This document shows positions 8,815 to 16,096 of a DNA stretch of 42,310 nucleotides, in pieces. The stretch's first letter is position 1, and each line of letters opens with the position of its first letter. A program made the translations under genes and the position numbers. The DNA comes from Latescibacteria bacterium UBA6620 (lineage in GTDB: Bacteria; Latescibacterota; UBA2968), in NCBI GenBank assembly GCA_002433075.1, contig DJHM01000043.1:1-42310 (forward strand). The letters run 5' to 3'. The notes below the pieces were generated by a model. That model saw only the letters and a program-made list of their open reading frames with translations. It ran no database searches and was not told where the DNA came from.

Positions 8815-9956
8815 AGCTCCGCCCCGACGGCACAGAGTGCGTCATCGATTTCGGATCGAACATCTTCTTCCTTTTCGCTTGATCTCGCTTCACGCAGTAC
8901 GTCTGTTGCCTCGTCGCCCCCGATCCGTCCGAGCGCCCACGCCGCGTGTGCACGTACCAAGGGCTCGGGATCCCGAAGCGCGTCGCTCAAGACGGGCACA
9001 TCAGACCGGGTGCCCACGTTTCCAAGAGCCACTGCGGCATTCCGCAGGAGTCCGCGACGTTTGGTACGCTTGATCGGACTCTTCCTGAACCGTTCGCTGA
9101 AGCCGGCCTGGTCCAGCCGTAGCAGATCCGCAAGTGCCGGCCTGTCCCGATCCGGCTTTGGCGCCAGGGCAGGATCCTTCGTGACGCGGCCGTGCTTGAT
9201 CGTCCACGGGCAGACATCCTGGCATACATCGCAACCGTACACCCAGTCACCGACTCCCTCTCGAAGCGTCTTCGGAATCGCTCCCCTCAGCTCGATCGTA
9301 AGGTACGATATGCACTTTCGCGAATCCAGTTCGTAGGGCGCGACAATCGCATCCGTCGGACAAGCAGTCATACACCTGGTGCACGTTCCACAGTGATCGG
9401 CTGCAGGCGTGTCTGGCTCCAGGTCAAGCGTCAGGAGAATTTCACCAAGGAAAAAATAGGAGCCCACCTGCTTATTGATCAGGTTTGTGTGTTTTCCGAA
9501 CCACCCCAATCCGGCTTCCTTCGCGAAATCTCTCTCCAGAACCGGCCCCGTATCTACGTAGACATTCCCTTCCGTTCCGGGCCAGCGTGCCTGAATCCGC
9601 TCCAGGACAGACCGCAACCTGGGAATCAGAACATCGTGATAGTCGTCGCCCTGTGCGTAGCAGGAAACCCTCCCGGTGGGGCGGTCCTCGTGTGTACTCG
9701 CCGAACTCCCGGGATGATAGAGGGCACCTACGCACAGGAGCGAGCGCGCTCCGGGGAGGATGGCGGCCGGATCGGCTCGCCGTGAGGGGTTCCTCTCCAG
9801 GTAGGCCATTTCTCCAGCGTATCCCAGGCTCAGCCAGCGCGAGAACGCATCCCAGGTCTTCGGGGCGGTTGCCGCAGCCACGCCCACCAGGTCGAAGCCC
9901 GCCTCCGTAGCTAGGTCCTTGACCTGCTGGGTAACGACGCTCACGTCCGGAATCAC
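8811..9956 (-). CDS. queG: Epoxyqueuosine reductase
   Basis: Performs the last step of queuosine synthesis on tRNA, using cobalamin and two [4Fe-4S] clusters. The 381-residue protein has the N-terminal DUF1730 region, then CGTCTRCMTACPTDAI, a second cluster region including YGCDVCQDVCPW, and C-terminal HEAT/PBS-lyase repeats (RTKRRGLLRNAAVALGN, LVRAHAAWALGRIGG). Start is GTG at 9956 with only a weak TGAG upstream. A terminator hairpin ends just 20 bp before it, so expression may depend on read-through from the rny-nuoI-iscU transcript. miaB follows with a 4-bp overlap; both modify tRNA anticodon loops. Confidence 0.95.
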   Translation of the reverse strand: MIPDVSVVTQQVKDLATEAGFDLVGVAAATAPKTWDAFSRWLSLGYAGEMAYLERNPSRRADPAAILPGARSLLCVGALYHPGSSASTHEDRPTGRVSCYAQGDDYHDVLIPRLRSVLERIQARWPGTEGNVYVDTGPVLERDFAKEAGLGWFGKHTNLINKQVGSYFFLGEILLTLDLEPDTPAADHCGTCTRCMTACPTDAIVAPYELDSRKCISYLTIELRGAIPKTLREGVGDWVYGCDVCQDVCPWTIKHGRVTKDPALAPKPDRDRPALADLLRLDQAGFSERFRKSPIKRTKRRGLLRNAAVALGNVGTRSDVPVLSDALRDPEPLVRAHAAWALGRIGGDEATDVLREARSSEKEEDVRSEIDDALCAVGAEL

Positions 9957-9975
9957 CTCATTGAATCAAGCCAAG

Positions 9976-10009
9976 CAAAAAGGCAGGACACCGCTTACGT
10001 GCCCTGCCC
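9976..10009 (-). terminator. Rho-independent terminator after the IscU-like gene
   Basis: On the minus strand GGCAGG/CCTGCC (with an inner CAC/GTG extension) forms a hairpin followed by TTTTT. It separates the rny-nuoI-iscU-like genes from queG, but leaves only 20 bp for a queG promoter, so it may act as a partial terminator. Confidence 0.75.
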
Positions 10010-10033
10010 AGTAGAGCCACAGTTATCGGCCCC

Positions 10034-10414
10034 TTACCCTGCCGGCAGCTTGGAACCCATTGCGCGTAGTGCCGAACTCATCGCGTCAGCTGCCAGCCGT
10101 GCCGCGTGGCGACGGGTCGGCGGCAGACCGCCCAAGGCGTCGTCCACCTCCTCCGTCGTGATCCGAAGATCCTCGACACTTCGCCCGGATAACATCTCCG
10201 TCAGCATCGAACCGGCCGCGATCGTTGCCGTACAGCCCTGAGCGCTGAACCGAGCCTCTACGACTCGTGATGCGTCGACCTTCAGGTGAATCTCCATCAC
10301 CGCACCCGTCGCGGGGTTGGTGGCCTGACCGATCGCATCGGGATGATCGAAACCCCCGACGTTCCGCGGGTTTTGAAAATGGTCCAGCGCCGTTTCGCTG
10401 TAGCGTTCCGCCAA
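10034..10414 (-). CDS. IscU/NifU-N-like protein with two of three cluster cysteines missing
   Basis: The 126-residue protein has the whole NifU_N/IscU fold (DHFQNPRNVG, EIHLKV, FSAQGCTATIAAGS, GLPPTRRHAARLAADA) and the usual scaffold length. Of the three cluster-binding cysteines only Cys61 (QGCTAT) is present. The first is Thr36 and the neighbouring Asp is Ala38 (NPATGAVM instead of the usual PACGDVM), and the third is Ala104 (RRHAARLA instead of the usual HCSxLAEDA). It is therefore unlikely to hold a standard [2Fe-2S] cluster and may be a carrier, a regulator or a cysteine-desulfurase partner. TTG start with GAGG 6 nt upstream, 9 bp after the nuoI-like gene. Confidence 0.85.
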   Translation of the reverse strand: MAERYSETALDHFQNPRNVGGFDHPDAIGQATNPATGAVMEIHLKVDASRVVEARFSAQGCTATIAAGSMLTEMLSGRSVEDLRITTEEVDDALGGLPPTRRHAARLAADAMSSALRAMGSKLPAG

Positions 10415-10423
10415 ACGCCGGCC

Positions 10424-10924
10424 TCAATAATGAACGTTTTCGAGGGCCCGCCGTGGCGGCGTCAAAGTCACGCGCTCGTCCACCTCGAGCAGGCGCTCCT
10501 TCGTGTAGATCAAGTCAGCGCGGCTCTCCGCGGCCAATTCCGACCGCTCCGTCATCACGATCGCATCCTCGGGACACGCCTCAACGCACATTCCACAGAA
10601 GATGCATCGCAGCATATCGATCTCGAACCGTTGGGGATACTTCTCCCGATCCGGCCACGGCGCATCTGCCGCCTCGATCGTGATGCATTCCGCCGGACAG
10701 GCCGTTGCGCACATATAGCACGAAACACACTTTGGCCGGCCCTGGTCGTCTTTAGTCAGCTTGTGGAGGCCGCGATACCCTTCGGGCTTTTCCCACGTTT
10801 CTTCCGGGTACTGCATCGTGACCTTCTTTCCGAACAGATGCTTGAAGGTCAGCGACAGGCCTTTTGTGATTGCCGGAAGATACATCTTTTCGGTCAGCGT
10901 CATTTCGTGACCTACTTTTACCAT
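10424..10924 (-). CDS. nuoI: NuoI-like 2x[4Fe-4S] ferredoxin subunit
   Basis: The 166-residue protein resembles the NuoI subunit of complex I, which passes electrons between clusters N6a and N6b. It has CVSCYMCATACP (Cys66, 69, 72, 76) and CIFCGMCVEACP (Cys107, 110, 113, 117), an N-terminal GLSLTFKHLFGKKVTMQYPEE amphipathic part and a C-terminal IYTKERLL segment. The start at 10924 is set by GAGGAG about 9 nt upstream; a longer reading frame exists upstream, but those residues are unlike NuoI. No other nuo genes are in the window. Its 5' end overlaps the annotated 3' end of rny by 173 nt. Confidence 0.88.
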   Translation of the reverse strand: MVKVGHEMTLTEKMYLPAITKGLSLTFKHLFGKKVTMQYPEETWEKPEGYRGLHKLTKDDQGRPKCVSCYMCATACPAECITIEAADAPWPDREKYPQRFEIDMLRCIFCGMCVEACPEDAIVMTERSELAAESRADLIYTKERLLEVDERVTLTPPRRALENVHY

Positions 10925-12572
10925 TCTTGCGGTCTCCTCTTCGACGGTTGCGGCCTCTCCGTCTCTTGTTATTCGGTCTGCCCGCCCATTCTGTGGCGAC
11001 CGTCTGTCTGATGACCGTGACCTGGATTTCGCCAGGATAGGTAATCTCATCCCTGATTTTCTGAGCAATCTCGAAGGACAGGTTCTTGGCCTGTTCGTCG
11101 CTGATCCGGCCCGCGTTCGCCATGACCCGCACTTCTCGTCCGGCGTTGATGGCGTAGGCATCCCGAACGCCCTGGAACGACCTTGCCAGATCCTCGAGAT
11201 CGCGCACTCGGTTGATGTAGGCATCCGCATCGTCGCGACGCGCACCCGGCCGGGACGACGAAATCGCATCCGCCGCTTTGACCAGGAACGAGATGGGCGA
11301 GAGCGGCTCCGCTTCCTCGTGATGGTAGAGGATCGCGTTGATCACCTCGGGACCCTCGCCATACTTCTTCGCCAGATCGACTCCGATCCCAATGTGGGTA
11401 CCTTCTTGCTCGTGGTCCACGGACTTACCGATATCGTGGAGGAGCGCGCACCGCCGAGCCATCTTTTCGTCGAGTCTGAGCTCAGCCGCCATTGCACCGG
11501 CCAGAAACGCGACCTCTTTACAGTGGCCGATCATGCTCTGCCCGAAGCTCGTTCGATACTTCAGCTTTCCTACGAGCCGAACCATTTCGGGGTGCATCTT
11601 GTCGAGCCCGACCTCCTTGATCGTCCGCCGTCCTTCCTCTTCGATTACGTTTTCAATTTTTTTCTCGCTGGCGGCCACGACTTCCTCCACCCGCCCGGGG
11701 CTGATTCGTCCTTCCCGAACGAGCTGCTCCATTGCGAGGCGTGCCACATCGCGCTTGATGGGGTCGAAACTCGAAAGCACGACGGCCTCGGGCGTGTCAT
11801 TCACGATCACCTTGACGCCCGTTACCGCCTCGAAGGAAATGATGTTGCGTCCTTCCTTGCCTACGATGCGACCTTTGATGTCGTCGTCGGGGAGGGGTAC
11901 GACCGAGATAGAGGATTGTACAGTCTGGTCTGTCGAACAACGCTCGATCGCGTTCGCGATGATCCGCTTGGCCTCTCGTTCGGCTTGCTCTTTGGCCTGA
12001 TCGATCCTTTCCCGACCGATCTCGGTCGCCACGCGCTGCAGATCGTTCCGGATCTGCTCGAGCAACATCTCTCGAGCGTGTTCCGCATTCATGCCCGATA
12101 TCCGCTCGAGTTTCGAGCGCTGGTCGCCCAGGACCGTCTCGAGTTCCTCGTTTTGCCGCTTGAGACGATTCTCGAGCCTCTGGGCGTCCTTTTCCCGTCG
12201 ACCCAGAGTCCGTTCGCTTTCCCGAACCACCTCTATGCGACCTGACGCCTCGGCCTCCTGAGCCTGCAAATCGGATTCACGCGTGTCGAGTTCGGCTCGT
12301 TTGGACTCGATCGTTTCTTCGTATTTCGCCTTCGAATCGTACCAGGCATTTTTCTCTACTAAGAAGGCCTCTTTACGTTGCCGATCGGCCTTCTCCACAA
12401 GCTTTCCGACCTTGCGATCATTTTCGGTCTCGATTTCTTTGAGCTGCCGAGTCTTGACGCGGGCACAGAAAGCCCAGCCCAGCCCGAACAGGAGGATGGC
12501 ACCGACCAGTCCGCCACCAAGCCATACCACATCCAGTGCCACCGAAGCTCCCCGTAGCCACGTAACATCCAT
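10752..12572 (-). CDS. rny: Ribonuclease Y with an unusual Arg-rich C-terminal extension
   Basis: Membrane-anchored endoribonuclease that starts mRNA decay. The protein has an N-terminal transmembrane helix (about 13-36), a long charged coiled coil (about 40-215), a KH domain with GRIVGKEGRNI (234-244) and an HD domain with His379-Asp380 (LLHDIGK). Family members normally end shortly after the VTVIRQT-like strand, here near residue 529. This frame instead continues for about 77 residues (RRRGRNRRRGDRK and onward) into the nuoI-like gene. A TAA lies one frame over just after residue 529, so a single-base indel would give a normal end. Start ATG is preceded by GGAGG. Confidence 0.93.
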   Translation of the reverse strand: MDVTWLRGASVALDVVWLGGGLVGAILLFGLGWAFCARVKTRQLKEIETENDRKVGKLVEKADRQRKEAFLVEKNAWYDSKAKYEETIESKRAELDTRESDLQAQEAEASGRIEVVRESERTLGRREKDAQRLENRLKRQNEELETVLGDQRSKLERISGMNAEHAREMLLEQIRNDLQRVATEIGRERIDQAKEQAEREAKRIIANAIERCSTDQTVQSSISVVPLPDDDIKGRIVGKEGRNIISFEAVTGVKVIVNDTPEAVVLSSFDPIKRDVARLAMEQLVREGRISPGRVEEVVAASEKKIENVIEEEGRRTIKEVGLDKMHPEMVRLVGKLKYRTSFGQSMIGHCKEVAFLAGAMAAELRLDEKMARRCALLHDIGKSVDHEQEGTHIGIGVDLAKKYGEGPEVINAILYHHEEAEPLSPISFLVKAADAISSSRPGARRDDADAYINRVRDLEDLARSFQGVRDAYAINAGREVRVMANAGRISDEQAKNLSFEIAQKIRDEITYPGEIQVTVIRQTVATEWAGRPNNKRRRGRNRRRGDRKNGKSRSRNDADRKDVSSGNHKRPVADLQASVRKEGHDAVPGRNVGKARRVSRPPQAD

Positions 12573-12769
12573 CGGAGCCTCCGATCATCGGTAAGATTCA
12601 GATCCGGACGCGAGGCAACGGAGACCGAACGATTCCACGCGACGCACCCCTGCATCGCGGCAAAGCCGGCCTGCGGCTTTACCCACACCCATCGTGTCAG
12701 ATGGTCAAGGAATCCTGCGATCATAACGAAACCTCACGGCACGACCTCACTTCGGTCGCGCTTGTAGGG
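12573..12769 (-). other. Possible structured leader or small RNA upstream of rny
   Basis: No convincing protein lies between erpA and rny. Read on the minus strand the segment has several nested complementary pairs: GGATTCC with GGAATC enclosing CCATC/GATGG, AAAGCCG/CGGCTTT and CGCGA/TCGCG, in that order. A TATGAT box with no good -35 lies upstream of them. This is compatible with a structured RNA; I could not match it to 6S RNA or a known riboswitch. Confidence 0.3.
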
Positions 12770-12806
12770 CCGCGAGGGGAGAAACCGTCAGGCCCTCCCC
12801 TCGCGG
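12770..12806 (-). terminator. Perfect 12-bp hairpin downstream of erpA
   Basis: CCGCGAGGGGAG (12770-12781) and CTCCCCTCGCGG (12795-12806) pair perfectly around a 13-nt loop, starting 22 bp after the erpA stop. No T-run follows, so it is either a factor-dependent terminator or a stabilising/processing hairpin between erpA and rny. Confidence 0.45.
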
Positions 12807-12827
12807 GACAACGTCTCAACGGGAGCC

Positions 12828-13151
12828 CTATACGCTGAAGGACTCTCCGCACCCACACTGGTTCTTCGCGTTGGGGTTGTTGATCTTGAACCCCTGGCCC
12901 ATCAGGCCATCGTCGTAGTCCAGCTCGGACCCGGCCAGATAAAGGGCACTCTTCATGTCGATGAAGACACGCACTCCATAACTTTCGATCACGTTCGTGT
13001 CGTCATTCGGTGTTTCTTCAAACTCGAGCTTGTACTGAAGACCCGAGCAGCCTCCACCCACGACGCGCATTCGAAGTCCGAAGTCGTCGCGGCCTTCGCG
13101 CTCGAGCAAAGTCTGAATTTTTTCTGCTGCGGATTCAGTCACTGTCAACAC
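12828..13151 (-). CDS. erpA: A-type iron-sulfur carrier (ErpA/IscA family)
   Basis: Delivers Fe-S clusters to apo-enzymes; likely clients in this window include LipA, MiaB and QueG. The 107-residue protein has the three invariant cysteines: Cys35 in VGGGCSGLQY and Cys99/Cys101 in NQCGCGESF. The GTG start is supported by GGAG 8 nt upstream. It is the third gene of a sodA-peroxiredoxin-erpA run (gaps 31 and 15 bp), which fits repair of oxidised clusters. ErpA, IscA and SufA cannot be separated by sequence alone, so the symbol is provisional. Confidence 0.9.
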   Translation of the reverse strand: MLTVTESAAEKIQTLLEREGRDDFGLRMRVVGGGCSGLQYKLEFEETPNDDTNVIESYGVRVFIDMKSALYLAGSELDYDDGLMGQGFKINNPNAKNQCGCGESFSV

Positions 13152-13166
13152 GACGTCTTCTCCGTC

Positions 13167-13646
13167 TTACCCAAGACCGCCAAGGCACGCCTTGACGGCG
13201 TCGAAATCCGGCACAACGCCGGCGTCCTCAGATATGCTGGCGAATCGAACGACACCTTCCTTGTCGATCACGAACGCCGAACGTTTGGCCACGCCTTCGA
13301 ACCCAAGTAAATCCTCGTACTTGCAACCGTAGGCATCGCACACGGTCTTGTTGAAATCGCTCAGGAGCGGAACCGAAATATTGCTGTCCTTTGCCCACGC
13401 TTCCTGCGCGAAAGGACTGTCTACACTGATCCCCAAAACCTGTGCGTTCAAACCCTCGTAATCACTCAGGCCCCCGCTCACCGAGCACAACTCGTCGGTA
13501 CAGACCGAGGTATAGGCCAAGGGGACAAAGAGAAGCACCACATTCTGTTTGCCTTTGTAGTCTGCTAACGAAACATCATCCAGGCCATCGTCCGTCTTTC
13601 GTTTCATTGTGAAATCCGGCGCCTGGTCCCCAACATTGACGGGCAT
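13167..13646 (-). CDS. Peroxiredoxin (AhpC/TSA family)
   Basis: Thiol peroxidase that reduces H2O2 and organic peroxides in the cytosol. The 159-residue protein has the active-site pattern PLAYTSVCTDELC, with Pro42, Thr46 and peroxidatic Cys49, and Arg122 in AKRSAF. Further cysteines at 54, 103 and 108 could serve as resolving residues; Cys54 (CP+5) is the BCP/AhpE-like position. ATG with GGAGG close upstream. It lies between sodA and erpA in the same operon, consistent with sequential superoxide and peroxide removal. Confidence 0.92.
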   Translation of the reverse strand: MPVNVGDQAPDFTMKRKTDDGLDDVSLADYKGKQNVVLLFVPLAYTSVCTDELCSVSGGLSDYEGLNAQVLGISVDSPFAQEAWAKDSNISVPLLSDFNKTVCDAYGCKYEDLLGFEGVAKRSAFVIDKEGVVRFASISEDAGVVPDFDAVKACLGGLG

Positions 13647-13677
13647 GGATCCTCCGAATCGCGTAAAAGTCAGCCGC

Positions 13678-14292
13678 CTACTTGGCGGCGTCGTAGAGCT
13701 CGTTCACCTTATTCCAGTTAATCACGTTTTCCCACGCGGCGATGTAGTCCGGCCGCCGGTTCTGATAATTCAGGTAGTAGGCGTGTTCCCACACGTCGAG
13801 ACCCAGGATGGGTGTGCCTTCACCCGTCATCACGGGGTTGTCCTGGTTGGGTGTGCTCAGAATGTCGACTTCGCCTCCACCCTTGACAACAATCCACGCC
13901 CAGCCGCTCCCGAAACGGGTCGCTGCGGCGGCGTTGAACGTCTCTTTGCACTTTTCGCCGTCCCCAAACTTGGAGTGCAACGCGTTTAGAAGCGCTTCGG
14001 ACGGCTCGCCTCCCTGGCCTTCGGGCGCCATAATCTGCCAGAACAAACTGTGGTTGTAATGGCCTCCCCCGTTGTTCCGGACAGCCGTCCGCTTGTCTTT
14101 GGGTACACTGTCCAGATCGGCGACCAGATCGGCGATGGGCTTGTCTTCGAGACCTGTGCCCTCGAGGGCTGCGTTCAGGTTGGTTACGTAGGCATTGTGA
14201 TGTTTTCCGTGATGGATTTCCATCGTCTGCGCATCGATGTGGGGCGCGAGAGCATCGTGAGCATAGGGAAGATCGGGCAGTGAGTGCGCCAT
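13678..14292 (-). CDS. sodA: Superoxide dismutase, Mn type predicted
   Basis: Dismutes superoxide. The 204-residue protein has the metal ligands His27 (MEIHHGKHH), His81 (GGGHYNHSLFW), Asp166 and His170 (LDVWEHAYYLNY). The glycine in GGGHYNHS and Gln150 in TPNQDNP are features of the manganese type rather than the iron type, though metal choice is a prediction. No signal peptide. SD AGGAG lies 8 nt before the ATG. It heads the sodA-peroxiredoxin-erpA operon and has a near-consensus promoter about 100 nt upstream. Confidence 0.95.
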   Translation of the reverse strand: MAHSLPDLPYAHDALAPHIDAQTMEIHHGKHHNAYVTNLNAALEGTGLEDKPIADLVADLDSVPKDKRTAVRNNGGGHYNHSLFWQIMAPEGQGGEPSEALLNALHSKFGDGEKCKETFNAAAATRFGSGWAWIVVKGGGEVDILSTPNQDNPVMTGEGTPILGLDVWEHAYYLNYQNRRPDYIAAWENVINWNKVNELYDAAK

Positions 14293-14325
14293 CGGTGTAG
14301 CTCCTCTCTGAGGGAACGGATACGG

Positions 14326-14361
14326 ACCCTGAAGGGCTAAATCATATTTGCACTTCAGGGT
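14326..14361 (-). promoter_or_regulatory. Hairpin in the sodA leader
   Basis: A perfect 9-bp inverted repeat, ACCCTGAAG/CTTCAGGGT with an 18-nt loop, lies in the untranslated leader between the predicted sodA transcription start and its SD. It has no T-run; it could stabilise the mRNA or bind a regulator. Confidence 0.4.
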
Positions 14362-14399
14362 CTGACTGACAATAGGTTAGTTTAGGTGAGAACAGGGAG

Positions 14400-14428
14400 A
14401 ATATATAGAAGTGGTACAGTAGCGTCAA
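14400..14428 (-). promoter_or_regulatory. Sigma-70-type promoter of the sodA operon
   Basis: Minus-strand TTGACG, 17-nt spacer, TATATT. Transcription would begin near 14393, leaving a leader of about 100 nt with a 9-bp hairpin. Confidence 0.75.
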
Positions 14429-14455
14429 GATCGGACAAACCACGCCCTTTTCTCT

Positions 14456-14480
14456 AAAAAACCGTAACTTAGGCCGATTT
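14456..14480 (-). terminator. Terminator directly after panC
   Basis: On the minus strand AAATCG/CGGTTT forms a weak 6-bp stem (14475-14480 and 14459-14464) with the following T-run at 14456-14461. It starts right after the panC stop and precedes the sodA promoter, separating the two operons. Confidence 0.55.
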
Positions 14481-15344
14481 TCACGCTGCCTCGGGGGGCC
14501 TCAAAATCAGGTTATCGATCAACCTTGCCCCCCCAAATCGAACGGCAACTGCCAGAAGAGTGGGCTCCTCGATCCTTTCCACAGGCCGCAGCGTCTCAAG
14601 ATCGACGGCCTCGGCGTATTCGACCTCGCCCGAGCCCGACAGATCTGCTCGGACTTGCTCCAAGACTCGATCGACCCGTTTCTCACCCCGCCTAAAAACC
14701 GACATCCCCGCTTGCAGCGCGTGAAAAAGGCGCGCCGAACGGCGCCGTTCAACCTCGGTCAGATACACGTTTCTCGAGCTCTTTGCCAACCCGTCGCACT
14801 CTCGGATCGATGGTGAAACGAGAATTTCGACGTCAAAGTCGAGGTCTTTCGTCAGCCGACGAATCACCAGCGCCTGCTGCGCGTCCTTCTGTCCAAAGAC
14901 GGCGAACGTTGGCTTCACCACGTTAAACAGTTTGGTCACGACCAGCGCCACACCTCCGAAATGTCCGGGTCGAGATGCTCCGCAGAGTCGGTCAGTCAAC
15001 CCATCGACCTCCACCCGGGTCGAAAAGCCCTCGGGGTAGATCTCCGCGACGTCCGGAGCGAAGATGGCATCCACTCCGATAGCCTCCAGCCGGCTTCGAT
15101 CGGCCTCGAAATCTCTCGGGTAACGATCGAAATCCTCCAAAGGCCCGAACTGGGTCGGATTCACAAAAACCGTTACGACCAAACGGTCTGCGTCACGCCC
15201 GGCGCGACGAACGAGACTCAGATGCCCTTCGTGGAGATATCCCATCGTCGTCACGCAGCCCACGCGATGACCCTGGCATCTCCACTCGTCCGACAACGCC
15301 TGCATCTCCCCGACCGTACGTAGCACAAGAGCGCGCTCAGCCAT
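14481..15344 (-). CDS. panC: Pantothenate synthetase (pantoate--beta-alanine ligase)
   Basis: Condenses pantoate with beta-alanine using ATP, the last step of vitamin B5 synthesis. The 287-residue protein has the nucleotidyltransferase HxGH signature in TTMGYLHEGHLSL (His38/His41), the VFVNPTQFG segment, FGQKDAQQ, and SSRNVYL of the ATP-binding site. ATG overlaps the end of panB by 8 bp, a typical coupling. panD, which would supply beta-alanine, is not in the window. A weak terminator follows. Confidence 0.97.
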   Translation of the reverse strand: MAERALVLRTVGEMQALSDEWRCQGHRVGCVTTMGYLHEGHLSLVRRAGRDADRLVVTVFVNPTQFGPLEDFDRYPRDFEADRSRLEAIGVDAIFAPDVAEIYPEGFSTRVEVDGLTDRLCGASRPGHFGGVALVVTKLFNVVKPTFAVFGQKDAQQALVIRRLTKDLDFDVEILVSPSIRECDGLAKSSRNVYLTEVERRRSARLFHALQAGMSVFRRGEKRVDRVLEQVRADLSGSGEVEYAEAVDLETLRPVERIEEPTLLAVAVRFGGARLIDNLILRPPEAA

Positions 15345-16089
15345 TCGGAAAGCGCCTCTGTTTTACATCTTCCCTGTAGCGGGAAGCCGCGTCCACGGTC
15401 ACTTCGTAAAGGGAAGCGTATTTCTGTACGAATGAAGGCACGGATTCGTGCTGTCCCAGCATGTCGGAAATCACCAGCACCTGTCCATCGCATCCCGGTC
15501 CGGCGCCGATGCCGATTGTCGGAACGTCAACGCGGTCCGTAATCGATCTGGCCGTGTCGTGCGACATGAATTCCAGTACGACCGCGTAGCATCCGGAGTT
15601 GGCGAGCCCGATGGCCTGCTGCTCGATGCGTGCCGCGGATTCGGGCTTCGTGCCCTGCCTGACGGTTCGCTTCGCCGTCTGCGGAAGCAGCCCGACGTGG
15701 CCCATGACCGGTACACCCGCACCGACCAAGTGTTCAACGACCTCGAATCGAGGCCCTTCCAGCTTGACACTGTTCGCTCCCGCATCCATCAGAGCCAATG
15801 CTGACGTAAGCGCTTCCGCCGGCTTACCGTAACTCCCGAAGGGAAGGTCGGCCAGAATGTGGGTCCTCTCCACCCCTCGTTTCACGGCCCGGACGTGATG
15901 GAGCATCATTCCGAGACTCAGATCTGCCGTTCGTTCAAGTCCCAACTCGTTTTGGGCAACGGAGTCCCCCACCAGCAGAATGTCCAGCCCGCTCCCGTCC
16001 AGCGCACGAGCAGTCGGGTAATCATAGACCGTCAACATCGCGACGGGCTCCTGACCCTTCATAGCCAGAATGTCTTCAGCTGATTTCAT
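15337..16089 (-). CDS. panB: 3-methyl-2-oxobutanoate hydroxymethyltransferase
   Basis: Transfers a hydroxymethyl group from methylene-tetrahydrofolate to ketoisovalerate, making ketopantoate. The 250-residue protein shows the Mg2+-binding Asp42 (LLVGDSVAQ) and Asp81 (LADLPFGSYG), Glu111 in SVKLEG and the C-terminal IGIGAGPGCDGQVLV motif. The ATG follows the deoxynucleoside kinase by 7 bp. Its folate cofactor links it to the folB and folK genes of the same transcript. It is slightly shorter than typical 260-280-residue PanB, ending in a basic tail. Confidence 0.97.
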   Translation of the reverse strand: MKSAEDILAMKGQEPVAMLTVYDYPTARALDGSGLDILLVGDSVAQNELGLERTADLSLGMMLHHVRAVKRGVERTHILADLPFGSYGKPAEALTSALALMDAGANSVKLEGPRFEVVEHLVGAGVPVMGHVGLLPQTAKRTVRQGTKPESAARIEQQAIGLANSGCYAVVLEFMSHDTARSITDRVDVPTIGIGAGPGCDGQVLVISDMLGQHESVPSFVQKYASLYEVTVDAASRYREDVKQRRFPNG

Positions 16090-16096
16090 GCGGAAG

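Noticed and set aside
12573..12769. 6S RNA gene upstream of rny
   Set aside because: The pairing is too asymmetric to give the long bubble-containing rod of 6S RNA; kept only as an unspecified structured region.
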